From the NCBI RefSeq assembly GCF_932294415.1, contig NC_065545.1, forward strand, positions 23,173,357 to 23,237,356: a DNA stretch of 64,000 nucleotides, in the 5' to 3' direction. The notes under the pieces are model-generated. The model worked only from the letters and a program-made list of their open reading frames with translations. It was not told where the DNA came from and made no database searches. Made by a program: the position numbers and the translations under genes. Below, one piece after another: positions 1 to 11,835 of the stretch; positions within the stretch are counted from its first letter, which is position 1; each line of letters starts with the position of its first letter. The DNA comes from Quercus robur (lineage: Eukaryota; Streptophyta; Magnoliopsida; Fagales; Fagaceae).

Positions 1-74
1 GTTCCATCTCTCTTTCCCTCTAGTGTCTTTTCTATCTTATTTTTCTTTTTGTTTCTCATTTTGCTTGCCTTTTA

Positions 75-1140
75 GCATCCACATCAGTGGATGCAAACTT
101 TCCATCTATTTTGCACAAAAAAACTATTTTTTCTATTTTACACACCCATTTTTATAGAACACCCACATCAGTTTATCTATTCTGCACATTTATTGAATAA
201 AATATTCATTCTTTTACAATTTTTTATTATTCTCTCCCTCACCTCCTCTCTCTCTCTCTCACAGACCCAGTCAAAAACCCATCTCTCCCTCACTGCCTCT
301 CTCTCTCACTTTCTCACCAACCAAACAATAATTACAATCCTCCATTTCATAATAAAATAACCACAAAACATCCAAACAACATCCCAAATTTTCCCACAAA
401 CCAAACAACTCAGATTTAAGACAAATTAAACAAAATTTTCTTAAATCCTCCCACCTCCACCACCACCACCACACAAACCACCATGAACGACTGTGACAAA
501 TCTTAAGATTTTAGCTCCTCCACGGGCCCACACCTACACCACCCCAAATCTTAAGATTTTAGCTCCGATTTGACGATCTCTTCATCTTGATTCCTAGCAC
601 CACCAAATCAGAGAAGACAATGCGATAGGAAAGAAATAAAGGAATTTAAAATTCACAAAGCTAGAGAGAGAGAGAGGATTGGAGTTGTCGAGACCCATCA
701 TCACCCACCCTGATCGGCAAACAGAGCCATTCAAGACCCATTAAAGTTGTCGAGACCCAAAACCCCGTCGCCTCGTCGCTTCAAGGCCATGGAGATGTGG
801 GTTCCAATGAAGCCAACGACGCTAGTGACGAGGACAGTGAGGCCAGTGATGAGGACGGCGAGGGTTGGAGCTAGAAGGAGAAGAGAAAAGGAAAAAGAAG
901 CAGAGACAAAAGAGAGAAAAATGAGAAAAACGGTTGGCAACCAAAGACAAGAGAGAGAAAAAAAATTAATAAAATAATAAATGCAAGTGCTACAGTAATC
1001 ATGCATATATGCACAGTTACTGTAGGAATTATGCATTTATGCACATTTTTACACCCACTGATGTGGGTGTTTTTTTTTTATCAAAATGTGTAAAATGAAG
1101 GATTTTTTTTGCATTTTGCAAGACTTTGAGTGGATGCTCT
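75..1140. mobile_element. Diverged TIR DNA element (non-autonomous)
   Basis: The two ends are imperfect inverted copies over roughly 130 bp. Both start with GCATCCAC, and both repeat the blocks CCACATCAGTGG, TTTTACACA, AACACCCACATCAGT and an ATGCAT-rich stretch in inverted order. The outer flanks are TTTTA on the left and TCTAAA on the right; a TA or TWA-type duplication is possible but not clear. The interior is CT-rich and GA-rich with no convincing coding sequence. It is probably a PIF/Harbinger-like or similar MITE relative; the superfamily is not settled. Confidence 0.55.
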
Positions 1141-2695
1141 AAACATGACAAAAAGCTTGATTTTGCTTGGGTTTAAAAAATGGGTATGGAAGAATGTACT
1201 GTGATTAAATGGAAAATTGTATGCTTGTAGTTGTGTGTATGGGTCTCTTGGCTTTGGCATTAAGGAAATTTTGATATCGGATTTATAAATTTTATTTTTT
1301 TTTCCCTGATTTCATTACCAAAGATTCATTCATTTCTTTCATTTATGTTTTACAACACTAAATATTATCACCTTAGTTTCTTTTATTGAAATACTGCTAT
1401 GCTTCTTAGCTTAATAATATTTCTTAGTTTGTTGCTATTGTGGTTTGGGTTTCACATTAGTTCATTGTCTTATTTTAATATTGATTTTGGAAATACACAT
1501 AAGTTGTTTGTGAAAATTTCTATTCAAAACTTTTGAAGTGAGGTTAATTATTTTACATGCATACTATGCGATCTTGAGGACGATTCATCAAATTGAGAAA
1601 TGCACCAAGATATTCTCCAGTTGGGCTGATTCCCTTCACTTCCTACTCACAGAAGAGAAGATGGAAGAGAAGGATGTAGCTGAGGTGAGGAATAGAGTGT
1701 AGGAAGATGGTCAAGTTCTTGCATTTTCTATTTCAATTAATCATTCCAATTCCAATTCCAATTTTAGCTGTGAGGAATGCAAGAATTAGTCTATGGCTTT
1801 TTCAACAATAATGAGGACAGATAGACAAGTTTTTGTATTTATCACCATATATGTATAAAAGTGGGAAAAAATGAAGTATGTAATGAACTTGTCCCAGATA
1901 TTGTGTTGTGCCTTTTGTTGTTACTATGTAATTGAATCACTGAGCAAGTTGCATCTTCATGTTACAGCTAATTTTGTGTTGATGAATGGATGTATACAAT
2001 TTTGTTTTTGTTGTTAACTTTCTTTGTGTATGAATATACATGGACCAAGTACTAAAATCTTGGATAACTTAAGAACACAAATTACATCCAGGTGATCACA
2101 CTTCACATGGATTTTATTTTTCTGCAAATAAGGATTACATATCAAAGGTCTTCCAATGAATACTTGACCTCAAAAGAATAGCCAAGAAAGGAAGGAATTT
2201 GATTAAAAAATGAACAAAATTTTGTTAAAATGTACACTTTGAGCACAAGGCCGTAATAACAAGAATATTAATGAATATACACATTATTGATAAGAAACAA
2301 CTTTACCCACCATCATACATAAAATTCTCACAGAAACTTAGTATGTACAAGTTTATATGCACATAGGCAAAGTGAATCTTTTAAATTTAAAAGAAACCTA
2401 GCCGTAACCTGCTTTGGCTATAGAGTTCCAATCTATAAATGCAATTTAAAAAATAAAAAAACTTATATAACAAATCTGAGAATTACAATTTCTTCCCCCT
2501 CCAGAGGTTTCGCCAACATTGAAATTTCAAGTTCTTAAGTAGGTCTGCAGTTATTCTTTTGATAAAGCCCTTTTTCCTCCATCTGTGTAGTCAAAATGAA
2601 AATTCAAGTCCATATAAGTACAAGTAAAAGACATACAAACAAGCATGAACATATACAAGGATCTGGGAAACAAAAAATCAGAATGTGGCCAACAA

Positions 2696-2737
<42 letters not shown>

Positions 2738-3960
2738 AGGTAAGTAAAAATGTGGACAACTTTATTTTTAACAATTGGATGATCCTTTCACACAAACGGA
2801 AGTTTTTGATTCCTAAGCTTTGCAATCATGAAAGTCTAAAGTACAAAGCATTCACTTTTTTCTCTAATTCTTTTTCCCCTATACATCATAAAGATGAAAC
2901 ATAGATAACCCAAAAAATTATTAAGAAAAGAAAGGAAATAGGAACAAGATAGATGTATTAGTCAAATGTTCTTGTCGCCCACATTGCCTCATAATACTGA
3001 AAAAATAGACAAAACCTCAAATACAAGGAAAGATAACACTAAAATAATTTTTATGAGCTATTGAATCAATGAGAGATGGAAGAGTGTCTAATATTTGACC
3101 ATGGATAAGGTGCTTCTCATAAACAATGCTATATTTACCTTTTCTCAGCAACTAAAGGAAACTCAGACTAGATGCAAGAATGAAAAGACAAAATATTTGA
3201 GCAAGTGAACATTTCCAAAAAAATATTAATTACTAACAGGGAAAATCCCAAAGAGAAAAACCAATAGAAGATGATAGAACCATGTAACAGAAAACAAACA
3301 AGTGATAGCCAACATATATATGAAAATCTAATAACAACTAAAGTTACATTATTGGAAGAGTAACTCTCATCCCTTCTACCAAAAACTCAGTGAGATTGTA
3401 ATAAAGCACTTGTTTTAATAATTTCAAAATGAATCCAAACATAGGAGGAAAAAGAACACATACCAAAACAACAATACATCAACAAAAAAACCACGCCTAT
3501 TTTCCTAATCAGTGAGTTTTAACATCACTTCAAAGTTTCAAATAGATATTTTCACAAAACATCTTTTGTGCATTTCCAAAATCAAACGTTAAAATAAAAT
3601 AAGACAATGAAGTTCTGCTAAACATAAACAATGAACATCAGTGGTGATGATGCCAGTGAGAAGCACCGACAGCAGCGGTGGAGTCGGTGCAGACACAAGA
3701 CTTGAGAGAACAAGAAAAGCAAGAGAAGCCTTAAGAGAGGAGAAAACCAAACCAATTAGCACCGACTGAACATGTCGTGGACTCGGTGGTTGCTGGTTGC
3801 AACCATGGAGATTCGGCGACAAAGAGAAAAAGGATTCAGCCACAAATTTTTCTGGTTAAAGAGAGATATTTTTTAAATTTGATAAATCTGAAGAGAAGAA
3901 GAAAGGGGAAAAAAAGAAGAGAAAAATAATGTGACAAGGATTGTTGACGTGTCCTTTCAT
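1141..3960. other. AT-rich intergenic stretch, no clear gene
   Basis: No gene can be supported. It contains a poly-T run near 2699-2732. An exon-like open block lies at about 1565-1702 on the + strand; it ends at a good splice donor (GAG|GTGAGG) and is treated in the findings. The open frame on the - strand at 3589-3843 lacks any recognisable feature and is probably chance. Confidence 0.4.
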
Positions 3961-4006
3961 TCTAACTATTAGATTATATCAAGGGCTGAGATTAGAGCTA
4001 TTACAC

Positions 4007-4035
4007 CTCGTGCAATACCCTAGGTATTGCACGAG
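4007..4035. repeat. Perfect 13-bp inverted repeat, 3-nt loop
   Basis: The arms CTCGTGCAATACC and GGTATTGCACGAG are exactly complementary around the loop CTA. It lies in an AT-rich stretch about 430 bp left of the Gypsy element. It may be a remnant transposon end; no function can be assigned. Confidence 0.6.
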
Positions 4036-4469
4036 ATCTCAATCCTCATCTTTCATAGTAAGGAATCTACATCGGAACAATTCAAATTCCGTTGTTTAAT
4101 TTCTTTGTGGGCTTGGTTAATGGGTATCTTGTGAAAATCAAAATTGTTAATATACCATTTTTAAAAAGTTTGATGTGGTCCAATTAGGGCACACATTAAT
4201 TATTTATTTTTTGAAACATTTTATGCTAAATTGAACAAAACTGTCAAAAAAGTTGATATCTTTTCCATTTTTCCATAAAAAAATTTCTAAAATTTACTAT
4301 TATGTGTCCTTAGGGCACACATTAGTAGAATCCTATGAAAAATATAAAAATGTCCAGTTAATATATATTCTAAATGTATATATTAATTAATTATTTTAAG
4401 ATATTTTTTATGAAAAATTGAAAAAAGCTGTTAAAAATGTTAGTCATTTTTTCACTTTCTCATAATTTT

Positions 4470-5068
4470 TGTAAGAACCAAGTGCAAGACTTCTGGACCT
4501 TAGGTCACTTGGGCTCACAATTTATTTGTAGTGGGCTTAAGTATTTCCTACAATGGGTCGTTCTCGGCAGAGAGACTCAAAGTAACACCCAGTTAGTACC
4601 CTCTCCTTGACTGTTTTCTCTCAATTTTTCTGAACCCCTTCTTCTCCCAACTTTCTTCTATTTATAGCCAAGGTTAGTGGGAAGATCATGATTACAGCCA
4701 CCGTTAGTGCTATTGAAGGTCCAGTATTATTTGGCTAAAGTGGTTGTTCAGGTGAAAGGGCGGTGCATCATTTATGATCTTGGAACTTGGTTCCATTTTC
4801 ACCGATTATGTTCGGAAACTCACGTTCCCGTGCATATCATGACCTTCCCGGATATGACTCCTGCACTCTACCGGGAAAGATTAACCGGTCAACTCTGGGG
4901 ACTTAATACCCAAAGCTTGTTTTTACTCTAAGGCAGTTTCAAGAAGGGCATAAGGTAACTGGAACTTCCTGCTGGGCCTGCGCCCAAGGCCGGTATGGGC
5001 TTGGGCCCGGGGCCTAGATGGGTCTGGGCCCAAGGCCAGTATGGGCTTTGGAAGCTCGGTGCCGTACA
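4470..5068 (-). repeat. 3' LTR of the Tat element
   Basis: This LTR is 599 bp; in element orientation it starts TGTACGG and ends TTCTTACA. Its - strand holds a TATA-like motif (CTATAAATAG, about 4658-4667). The purine tract of the element abuts it at 5069-5082. The 5-bp target duplication ATTTT is at 4465-4469. Confidence 0.93.
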
Positions 5069-5360
5069 ATAGCCCCCCCTTGATTCATACTCGGTCGCCG
5101 AGGAGGATCAAGGATCTGCCTGGGCCTTTTGACCTCGGGAATCTTCTAGCCTGGGACTTCTGGCTGTCACTTCTCATTAATATTCATCTCAAAAGACGCG
5201 CCGTTTCGCGGCGCTAGGCGCAGTCGTCATTATTGCCTGACGGTTCGTGAACCGAAGCGGCGCGCAAATCGGTTATGCCTGGAGTTCGTTGGGTCGCTCG
5301 TAGGTTGTGCCCATTTATTGCTTGATTAAGCGTTTCTTCTTCCCCCATTTCTTTTGGCTC

Positions 5361-5368
5361 TATAAATA
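5361..5368 (+). promoter_or_regulatory. TATA box of the opposite-strand gene
   Basis: TATAAATA lies about 200 bp upstream of the ATG at 5563 on the + strand. A leader follows with a possible UTR intron (AAA|GTAAGT near 5486, acceptor TTGTAG near 5550). It suggests that the opposite-strand gene has its own promoter, separate from the LTR. Confidence 0.5.
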
Positions 5369-5562
5369 GTCCTTCTCCAAACACTATTCCATTTTTCCTT
5401 CGCCTCTGATCTTTAGTGCCTACTCTCTGCCGACCACATTTCTGTGCGCTTGCTTGCTCAGCGTTCTTTTCCTCCTTAGAACCCAAAGTAAGTCTTTCTT
5501 CCCCTTCCTGTTCCTTCAGCTTTATTTCTTTGAGTTCATTCTTGTAGTTTTAGGCTTTATAG

Positions 5563-7845
5563 ATGGGTTATTCTTACCTTCTAGACACCCCGGCTGCTTT
5601 GGCCACCTTTAGGAGTAAATTTAGTATCCCCAATGACGTGGACGTGGCTTACTGCCATGAGAGTGATATGGAACTCCACCGAGGGCAGGGTACAGCCTTC
5701 TTTCCTCTGATGTCCATTTTAGAAGGTGGGGTTAGGTTCCCGGTAGATCCCCTCCTAATAAGCACACTCACCTACTACGGGTTGTGCCCCGACCAGCTTC
5801 CCCCCAATTTTTACCGGGTAATTAGTTGTGTCAGCCAGTTGAACCATACCTTTGATTTACAATTAGACCACCATGATATTAACCAAATGTACAGCCTCTG
5901 TGGGAGCAAATCCACCAATTATTACTTAAAGACGAGGGATGCTCGGGTACGGCTGATATCGTGCCTACCCGATTCGAACAGGAACTCCGCCGGGGAGTTC
6001 GTCAGGGTGCGCGGCAATTGGTTTGCCGGGGAGATCCCTTGCCCCCTCACACGGCGTGAAGTGGTTTCGTACCATCCCCTTCTTATAATTGTTTGAGTAA
6101 AAGAATTTTTTATTGTTAAAAACTAATGCGTCACCTGTTCTTTTGTAGACGGCAAAGTGTTTGTTCAGGACCTCAGAGCCGTTCACACCAGGGACTTAAA
6201 CTTCGTCCTCCGTTCCGAGATCTACGTGCATTGGGACGGGCAGCTCCGGGCCTCACTCCTGATCCTCGGCGTGGAACCGGTTTACTCTACTTGGCAGCCT
6301 TTCAAGCAGGCGCTGATAGTTGACAGCCCCCTGCTATCGTACATAGACGTCCGGTACGTAAATTTCTTGCTGCCGAAGCTTACAACCGAGGAAGCGAGGG
6401 AATTTGGTCGGCGGTTCACTGCCGCGGACGAACTAGTTCCCCTGCGAGACGATTCCGCGGAACGGGTATCTCAGCGCCTTAGAGAGAGAGCTCACGAAGC
6501 CATACAACAAGGGGACCAAGCCCAAGAGCAGCCCCATCCCAAGGATCCACCCGCCGAGCCCCAACAGCAAGTGACAGAAGCGGCTAACTTGCTAGCTGAA
6601 GCAATCCAGCCCGGTGCAAGAATGGTGGCAAGGAGAGTTATGACCCTTGATCGGTTCGTGCCTGGTGCCCGGCCGACCAACCAGCCCCCGCCTACTTAGG
6701 GTCGGGGTCCAGTGTCTCAGCCTCCTCCCCCTCCGCAGTCCGGACGGGCCCGTAAGAAGCAGAAAGTAACCGAGCAACCTTCCACAGGCCCGGGGGATGC
6801 CGCTGTCCAGACTCCTCCCCGACCAACAGGGGGAATTGTTATCCGCGAGCCGCCAACCGAAGCTGGCACGGGGGGCGCGTCCTCCTCCCAAGTGGCTCCA
6901 GTGTGGGAGCCAAAGTTCCTTCTGGACGGCAAGCCATTGCCCTCAACCGCCTCTGTTCGGATGTGGGATAAGGGCGAGGGCGGCCGTATTGCCCAAACCT
7001 TGGCTGGAGCTCTCCAACTTCCCTAGGACGTGCACGCTTTTGATGATGGGTCCGAGGAGTCCGTGGGGCGCCGGTTAGAGTGGCACGCCATTGCGGTGAT
7101 TCTTTTGTCTATTTACTCCATGTAGATTTCCTTTTGTCTTTTTGCTAACCTTCGTGCTTGCTAGGCCGCTCAACTGGCTCACATTGTGGCTGCCCGGGCA
7201 CGGGAGCTTGATGAGGAAAATGAGCGCGAGAAGGGGGCGCGGGAGTCGGCAGTAAAAGCGGCTAAGGAAAAGGCGAAGATTGCTGAGGCTGCTGAGAAGA
7301 AGGCTGCTGCCGCGGAGAAGTTCCGGGCATTAGCCGAGAAAAGGAATGCAGAGCTCCTGACCAAGCAAAATGAGACGGAATTCAAACTAGCCGAAGCCCT
7401 CAGCCTCAACACTTCCCATGCCGACGAGATAGCCGATCTTAGGGCAGGCTTGGCAGCCGCGGAGCAAAAGTGGTATGACGTAGGCTTTGCCGACGCCGAG
7501 AACTCCGCAGAACCGGTGGTGGCTCGGGCTCGGCATATGGGTTTCGAGGCCGGGTGGTTTGCCGCTCTTCAGGCAATGGGAGTTCCTGAAGATTCGCCGC
7601 TGAGAGACCCCGGCCAGATTCCATTTCCGAACCCTGTACCTGCCGTTCAGAATGCCCCGGCTGCTTTTGACGAGGAGGAGACGGCCAGCATGAGGGAGTT
7701 GGTTGAGCAAATCGATTCTCATGTCGAGCCCGAGGACATGGAGGCCACGAGCATACCTTCCGTGCAGGAGCTTCTTGATGAGGGCCAGCCTTTTCCCCTG
7801 ACCGTCCAGCAGGAAGTGCCACCACCGACTCAACCTCCCAGCTGA
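5563..7845 (+). pseudogene. Antisense ORF of the Tat element (Transposase_28-like), intron-containing
   Basis: This gene runs against gag-pol between integrase and the 3' LTR. The first exon starts at ATG 5563. Its region GGVRFPVDPLLISTLTYYG, followed by LCPDQLPPNFYRVI, resembles the plant 'putative gypsy type transposon' family (PF04195, from memory). The second exon begins at 6149 after TTTTGTAG; the matching donor is unresolved (6056 keeps frame, 6091 and 6097 do not). The second clear intron is 7096-7164 (69 bp, phase 0). It joins codons reading WHAIA to AAQLAHIVAARARELDEEN, the start of a long alanine- and glutamate-rich coiled coil that runs to about 7480. The last exon ends at the stop near 7845. 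Two in-frame TAG codons (6697-6699 and 7024-7026) interrupt the middle exon, and either could be a decayed CAG. Antisense ORFs in this position are known in Tat elements; their role is unknown. Confidence 0.75.
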
Positions 7846-7881
7846 TTTTATTTTTACCTGTTAGCTTATTTTTATTTTACT

Positions 7882-7987
7882 TTTATTTGCCCATGTCACC
7901 GGGATGTGGTGATTGAACAATTGTTTTTACTTAATGGTTTTATTTGCCCATGTCACCGGGATGTGGTGATTCGAACGATTGCTTTTA
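7882..7987. repeat. 57-bp tandem duplication
   Basis: The block TTTATTTGCCCATGTCACCG and the bases after it recur 57 bp downstream with few changes. It lies just after the stop codon of the opposite-strand gene, probably in its 3' UTR. Confidence 0.75.
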
Positions 7988-8407
7988 CCTGTTTAATTAG
8001 TAGTCCGTTTTCTTTTTCCGTTTCAATTTGTTGAATGAAATTATCTCTGTTTGTGTTTTGCTTGAATTATACCAGTGCTATGGCCGCTTAATAGAATGGT
8101 ACCCCCGAAAACCTGTTGTGCGGTGCTGTGGGTAATTTGAGAGCACTATTGGACTTAGTTTTTGCAAAAGGGTTAGGTTTTTATCAGGTTTTGGTTTAAC
8201 CGAAAATTGTGTTTTCGTTCTTATAGATTTGATCGTAAGGTTCTCACCTGCTCGGCGATATTGATCGAGCCGAGGGTCAGGTTTCTGTCCTTAGGATTTA
8301 TTGGCGATTCTCTTGGTGTGTGGTTACAGGGTAAAAAACAGCACAGACAAAAAAGTTCATCATGCTCTTAATTTTAATAGAATACAAGTTTTGGCTTACA
8401 TCGATGG

Positions 8408-9586
8408 TTACGCGTAGAATTTCTTCAGGTTGTTGGCGTTCCATGGTCGGGGGAGCGGCCTCTCGTCCAGGTCCTCCAAGTAGTAGGCCCCTGCACCTGC
8501 GACGGCTGTGACTCTGTATGGTCCCTCCCAACTCTGAGCAAGCTTCCCTGCAGCTATGTCCCGCATGTTCCCCACTACCCTTCTTAACACTAATTCCCCG
8601 GCACTGAATTCCTTGGTTTTTACATTTCGGTTGTACCTTTGCACCAGCTTCTGCTGACACTCGGCAAGACGTACGGTCGCGGCCTCCCTGCATTCTTCTA
8701 GCCAATCCAAATGCTCCATCATAAGGTCGGCGTTCTGTACGGGGTCAAACCCGGTGACCCGTGCACTGCATAAGCTCACCTCGGTTGGTATCACTGCTTC
8801 TGCTCCGTATGCTAGAGAAAATGGGGTTTCCCCCGTGGATCTCCTGGGGGTCGTGCGGTAGGCCCATAAAACACTGGGTAGTTCTTCTGCTCATCTTCCT
8901 TTCACTCCGTCCAACCTTCTCTTAAGCCCGTTCAAAATAGTCTTGTTCACTGCTTCAGCTTGGCCGTTGCTCTGGGGGTATGCCGGGGTTGAATACTTGT
9001 TCTTGATGCCGAGCTCGCCGCAAAAGGTCCGAAAAGCGTTGCTACCGAACTGTAACCCGTTGTCTGTTACTAGTGAATTCGGCACCCCAAACCTTGTAAC
9101 TATGTTTTTCCACACAAATTTTTTCACGTCAGTATCCCGGATATTGGCCAAGGCTTCAGCTTTAGCCCACTTTGTGAAGTAATCCACAGCCACCAGTACA
9201 AAACGGCGGTTCCCCGTTGCTCGGGGGAATGGCCCGAGGATGTCAAGCCCCCATTGTGCAAATGGCCACGGGCTGCTGACAGGATTTAGATGTCCTGCCG
9301 GCTGATGGATCATTGGGGCGTGCTTTTGACATTGTTCGCAACTCCGAACGTATTCGGCGGCGTCCTTCTGCATCTGTGGCCACCAAAACCCCTGCGTCAT
9401 TGCTCTGTATGCTAAGGATCGTCCCCCAGCATGCCCGCCACACACTCCTTCATGCAGCTCGGTTAGAAGCTCCTTGACTCTTTCAGGATGCAGGCACAAG
9501 AGGTAAGGGCCCGCGAAGGACCTTCTGTACAACTTTCGGTCCGAGGACAACCAGTACCTGGGAGCCATTCGTCAAATCTTGTTGGC
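8408..9586 (-). pseudogene. Integrase (Tat element), nonsense-interrupted
   Basis: The HHCC zinc-binding region is visible (HEGVCGGH, then CEQCQKH). The DDE catalytic residues follow as GLDILGPF, VTDNGLQFGS and GQAEAVN, so all three acids are present. The C-terminal part ends with SWEGPYRV and NNLKKFYA. The frame is open from 9571 to 8408 apart from a TGA at 8891-8893, where the family normally has Trp before AEELPSVLWAYRTTP. Another TGA lies at 9572-9574. The enzyme would insert element cDNA into the chromosome; this copy would be truncated. It shares a reading frame with the RNase H and RT blocks upstream. Confidence 0.9.
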
Positions 9587-10639
9587 CTAGGCCTCATCCT
9601 CTGGAACTTTATCTTCGGCAAGAAAGTCTATGATCGGGCTCATCCAGCATGGTCCGGCCACCGCCACCTGCGCAACCTCTACTCCGGCCTGGTCGAGAGC
9701 AGTCTTCACACAGATGCTTGGCTCCCTTATAAGTTCTATCGTGATAAGCCTCGGCGTGTCCTCGGTAGCCGATGAGGCTAACGTGGCAAGAGAGTCAGCA
9801 TGCTTGTTTTGTGACCGGGCTACCTGGGATATCTTTACCGTTCCAAACTGACTGATAATTTGCTTTGCCGTACTTAGATAAGCTTTCATTCGGGGATCCC
9901 GAGCCTCGAAGTCCCCAGTGATCTGATAAACAACCAGCCGAGAGTCCGAGTAGATTTCCACGTCCTTTGCGCCCAGATGCAATACTGCCCTCAATCCGGC
10001 CAACAGGGCTTCATATTCGGCTTCGTTGTTCGAGGCTTTGAACCCCAATCTGAAGGAGTGTTCCAGTCGCATACCTTCAGAGGTAATGATGACAATACCA
10101 GCCCCGGCCCCCATAGCATTTGATGCGCCGTCCACAAATAACTTCCACGGGCGAATCTCCGCACTACAGATTACCTTGCCTTCATTCTTAGGTGTAAATT
10201 CCGCGATGAAATCAGCGAGAACCTGCCCCTTCACCGAGCTTCTAGGTCGGTATCTAATGTCAAACGATCCCAACCAAGTCCCCCATTTAGCAATCCGTCC
10301 TGTGAAGTCGGATCTCTTCAACAGTGATTGCAATGGATATTCGGTGAGGACAAACACTGTGTGTGCCTGGAAGTAGTGTGGTAACTTCCTCGTGGCGTGC
10401 ACCAAGGCCAAAACCAACTTTTCAAGAGGCAGGTACCTTGTCTCGGCATCGACCAAGGTCTTGCTCACGTAATACACCAGCATTTGCACTCCCCGGTCCC
10501 TTAGTAACACAGCACTTACGGCATGATCGGTGACTGCAAGGTACATAAACAGATCCTCCCCGGGCTCCGGGGCCGTCAACCTCGGCGCCTTTGCCAAATA
10601 TTCCTTTAGTTCTCGAAAAGTTTCATCGCAGCTCTCGTC
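9587..10639 (-). pseudogene. Dual RNase H region (gRNH plus archaeal-type aRNH)
   Basis: The first half (FMYLAVTDHAVSAVLLRD through the LADFIAEF region) is the usual Gypsy RNase H and connection. The second half is a complete second RNase H, with FVDGAS, NNEAEYEALLAGL and IYSDSRLV supplying the D-E-D residues. This second domain is diagnostic for the Tat lineage. The frame continues from RT through a TAG at 10640-10642 (probably once a Trp codon) and ends at a TAG at 9587-9589 before integrase. Confidence 0.9.
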
Positions 10640-11835
10640 CTACTGAAACCCCTTCCACTTCTTCAGAAGTTGATAGAATGGCCGGCAGCGATCGGCAAAC
10701 TTGGAGATGAATCGGTTCAGGGCGGCCAACATCCCAGTGAGCACTTGCACCTCCTTAGGATTGCTCGATGGTTTGAGGCGATTGACGGCCTCTATTTGGT
10801 CGGGGTTAGCCTCTATTCCCCGAGTGGAGATCAGATAACCTAGGAACTTGCCAGCCCCCACTCCGAAAGTGCACTTTTCGGCATTGAGACGCAGCCTGTG
10901 TCGTCATAGTATCTCGAATACTCCCCGAATGTCTTCAGTATGCAGCGACTCTTTTCTGCTTTTTACCACCATGTCGTCGATATAAACTTCAACCGTGCAC
11001 CCAATTTTTTCTCGGAACATCCTTGTCATCATACGCTGGTAGGTGGCCCCGGCATTCTTCAATCCAAACGGCATGACCTCGTAGTGATAGTTTGCGTTCG
11101 GGGATATAAATGCAGTCTTCTCTCGGTCCTCGGGCGCCAAGGCAATCTAGTGGTAGCCTTGGAAGGCGTCCAGGAAGCTCATTCTCGGGTGCCCGTACGT
11201 GGCATCCACTAGCTGATCAATCTTGGGCATCGGGAATGGATCCTTGGGACACGTTCTGTTCAAATCGGTGAAGTCCACACAAACTCTCCATTTACCGCTC
11301 TTCTTCTTCACTACGACAGTGTTTGCTAGCCATCTCGGGAAGAATATTTCTTTTATGACCCCGGCTTCCTTCAGTCGATGGACCTCCAAGTTTACTGCAT
11401 CGACGTGTTCCTTTGATGCCCTTCTCGGCTTCTGCTTTTTCGGGGGAAATGATGGGTCCACATTGAGTTTGTGAACAATGAACTCGGGGTCTACGCCGGG
11501 CACTTCATACGGGTTCCACGCGAAGACATCTATATTATGCAACAGGAACAACAACATCTCTACCCTTTCCCGGTCATTCATGCCTGTACCTATCTGGAAG
11601 TATTTGTCACTATCTGGGAGAATTCTTACCTTCAACACCTCCTCGGCAACGTCCGCCCCAGTTTCTCGGGGTATCTGTAATTGCTATGCAATCTCTTTCT
11701 CGGCGTGCTCAGCTTGGCCGAGCTGTTCCTTTTCCCACCGGACCGCGGCTACGAGGCATTGCTTCGCCACCTGTTGATTCCCCCTTACCTCTACAACTCC
11801 GTACTCAGTAGGGAATTTTACTTTCACGTGAAGGG
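10640..11835 (-). pseudogene. Reverse transcriptase (Tat element), nonsense-interrupted
   Basis: RT motifs appear in order: KSGKWRVCVDFTDLN, the first aspartate in FLDAFQGYH, MPFGLKNAGATYQR and the catalytic YIDDMVVKS. The frame is continuous but broken by TAG at 11684-11686, TAG at 11147-11149 (right after QGYH, where the family has Gln) and TGA at 10904-10906 (family Arg). A one-base shift near 11835 separates it from the protease frame. It would copy element RNA into DNA; this copy is dead as written. Confidence 0.9.

Noticed and set aside
91-360. An 89-codon Ser/Phe/Leu-rich ORF
   Set aside because: Low-complexity CT-rich sequence inside a non-coding TIR element.
3589-3843. An 84-codon - strand ORF with hydrophobic stretches
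   Set aside because: No family, no splice or promoter context; probably chance.
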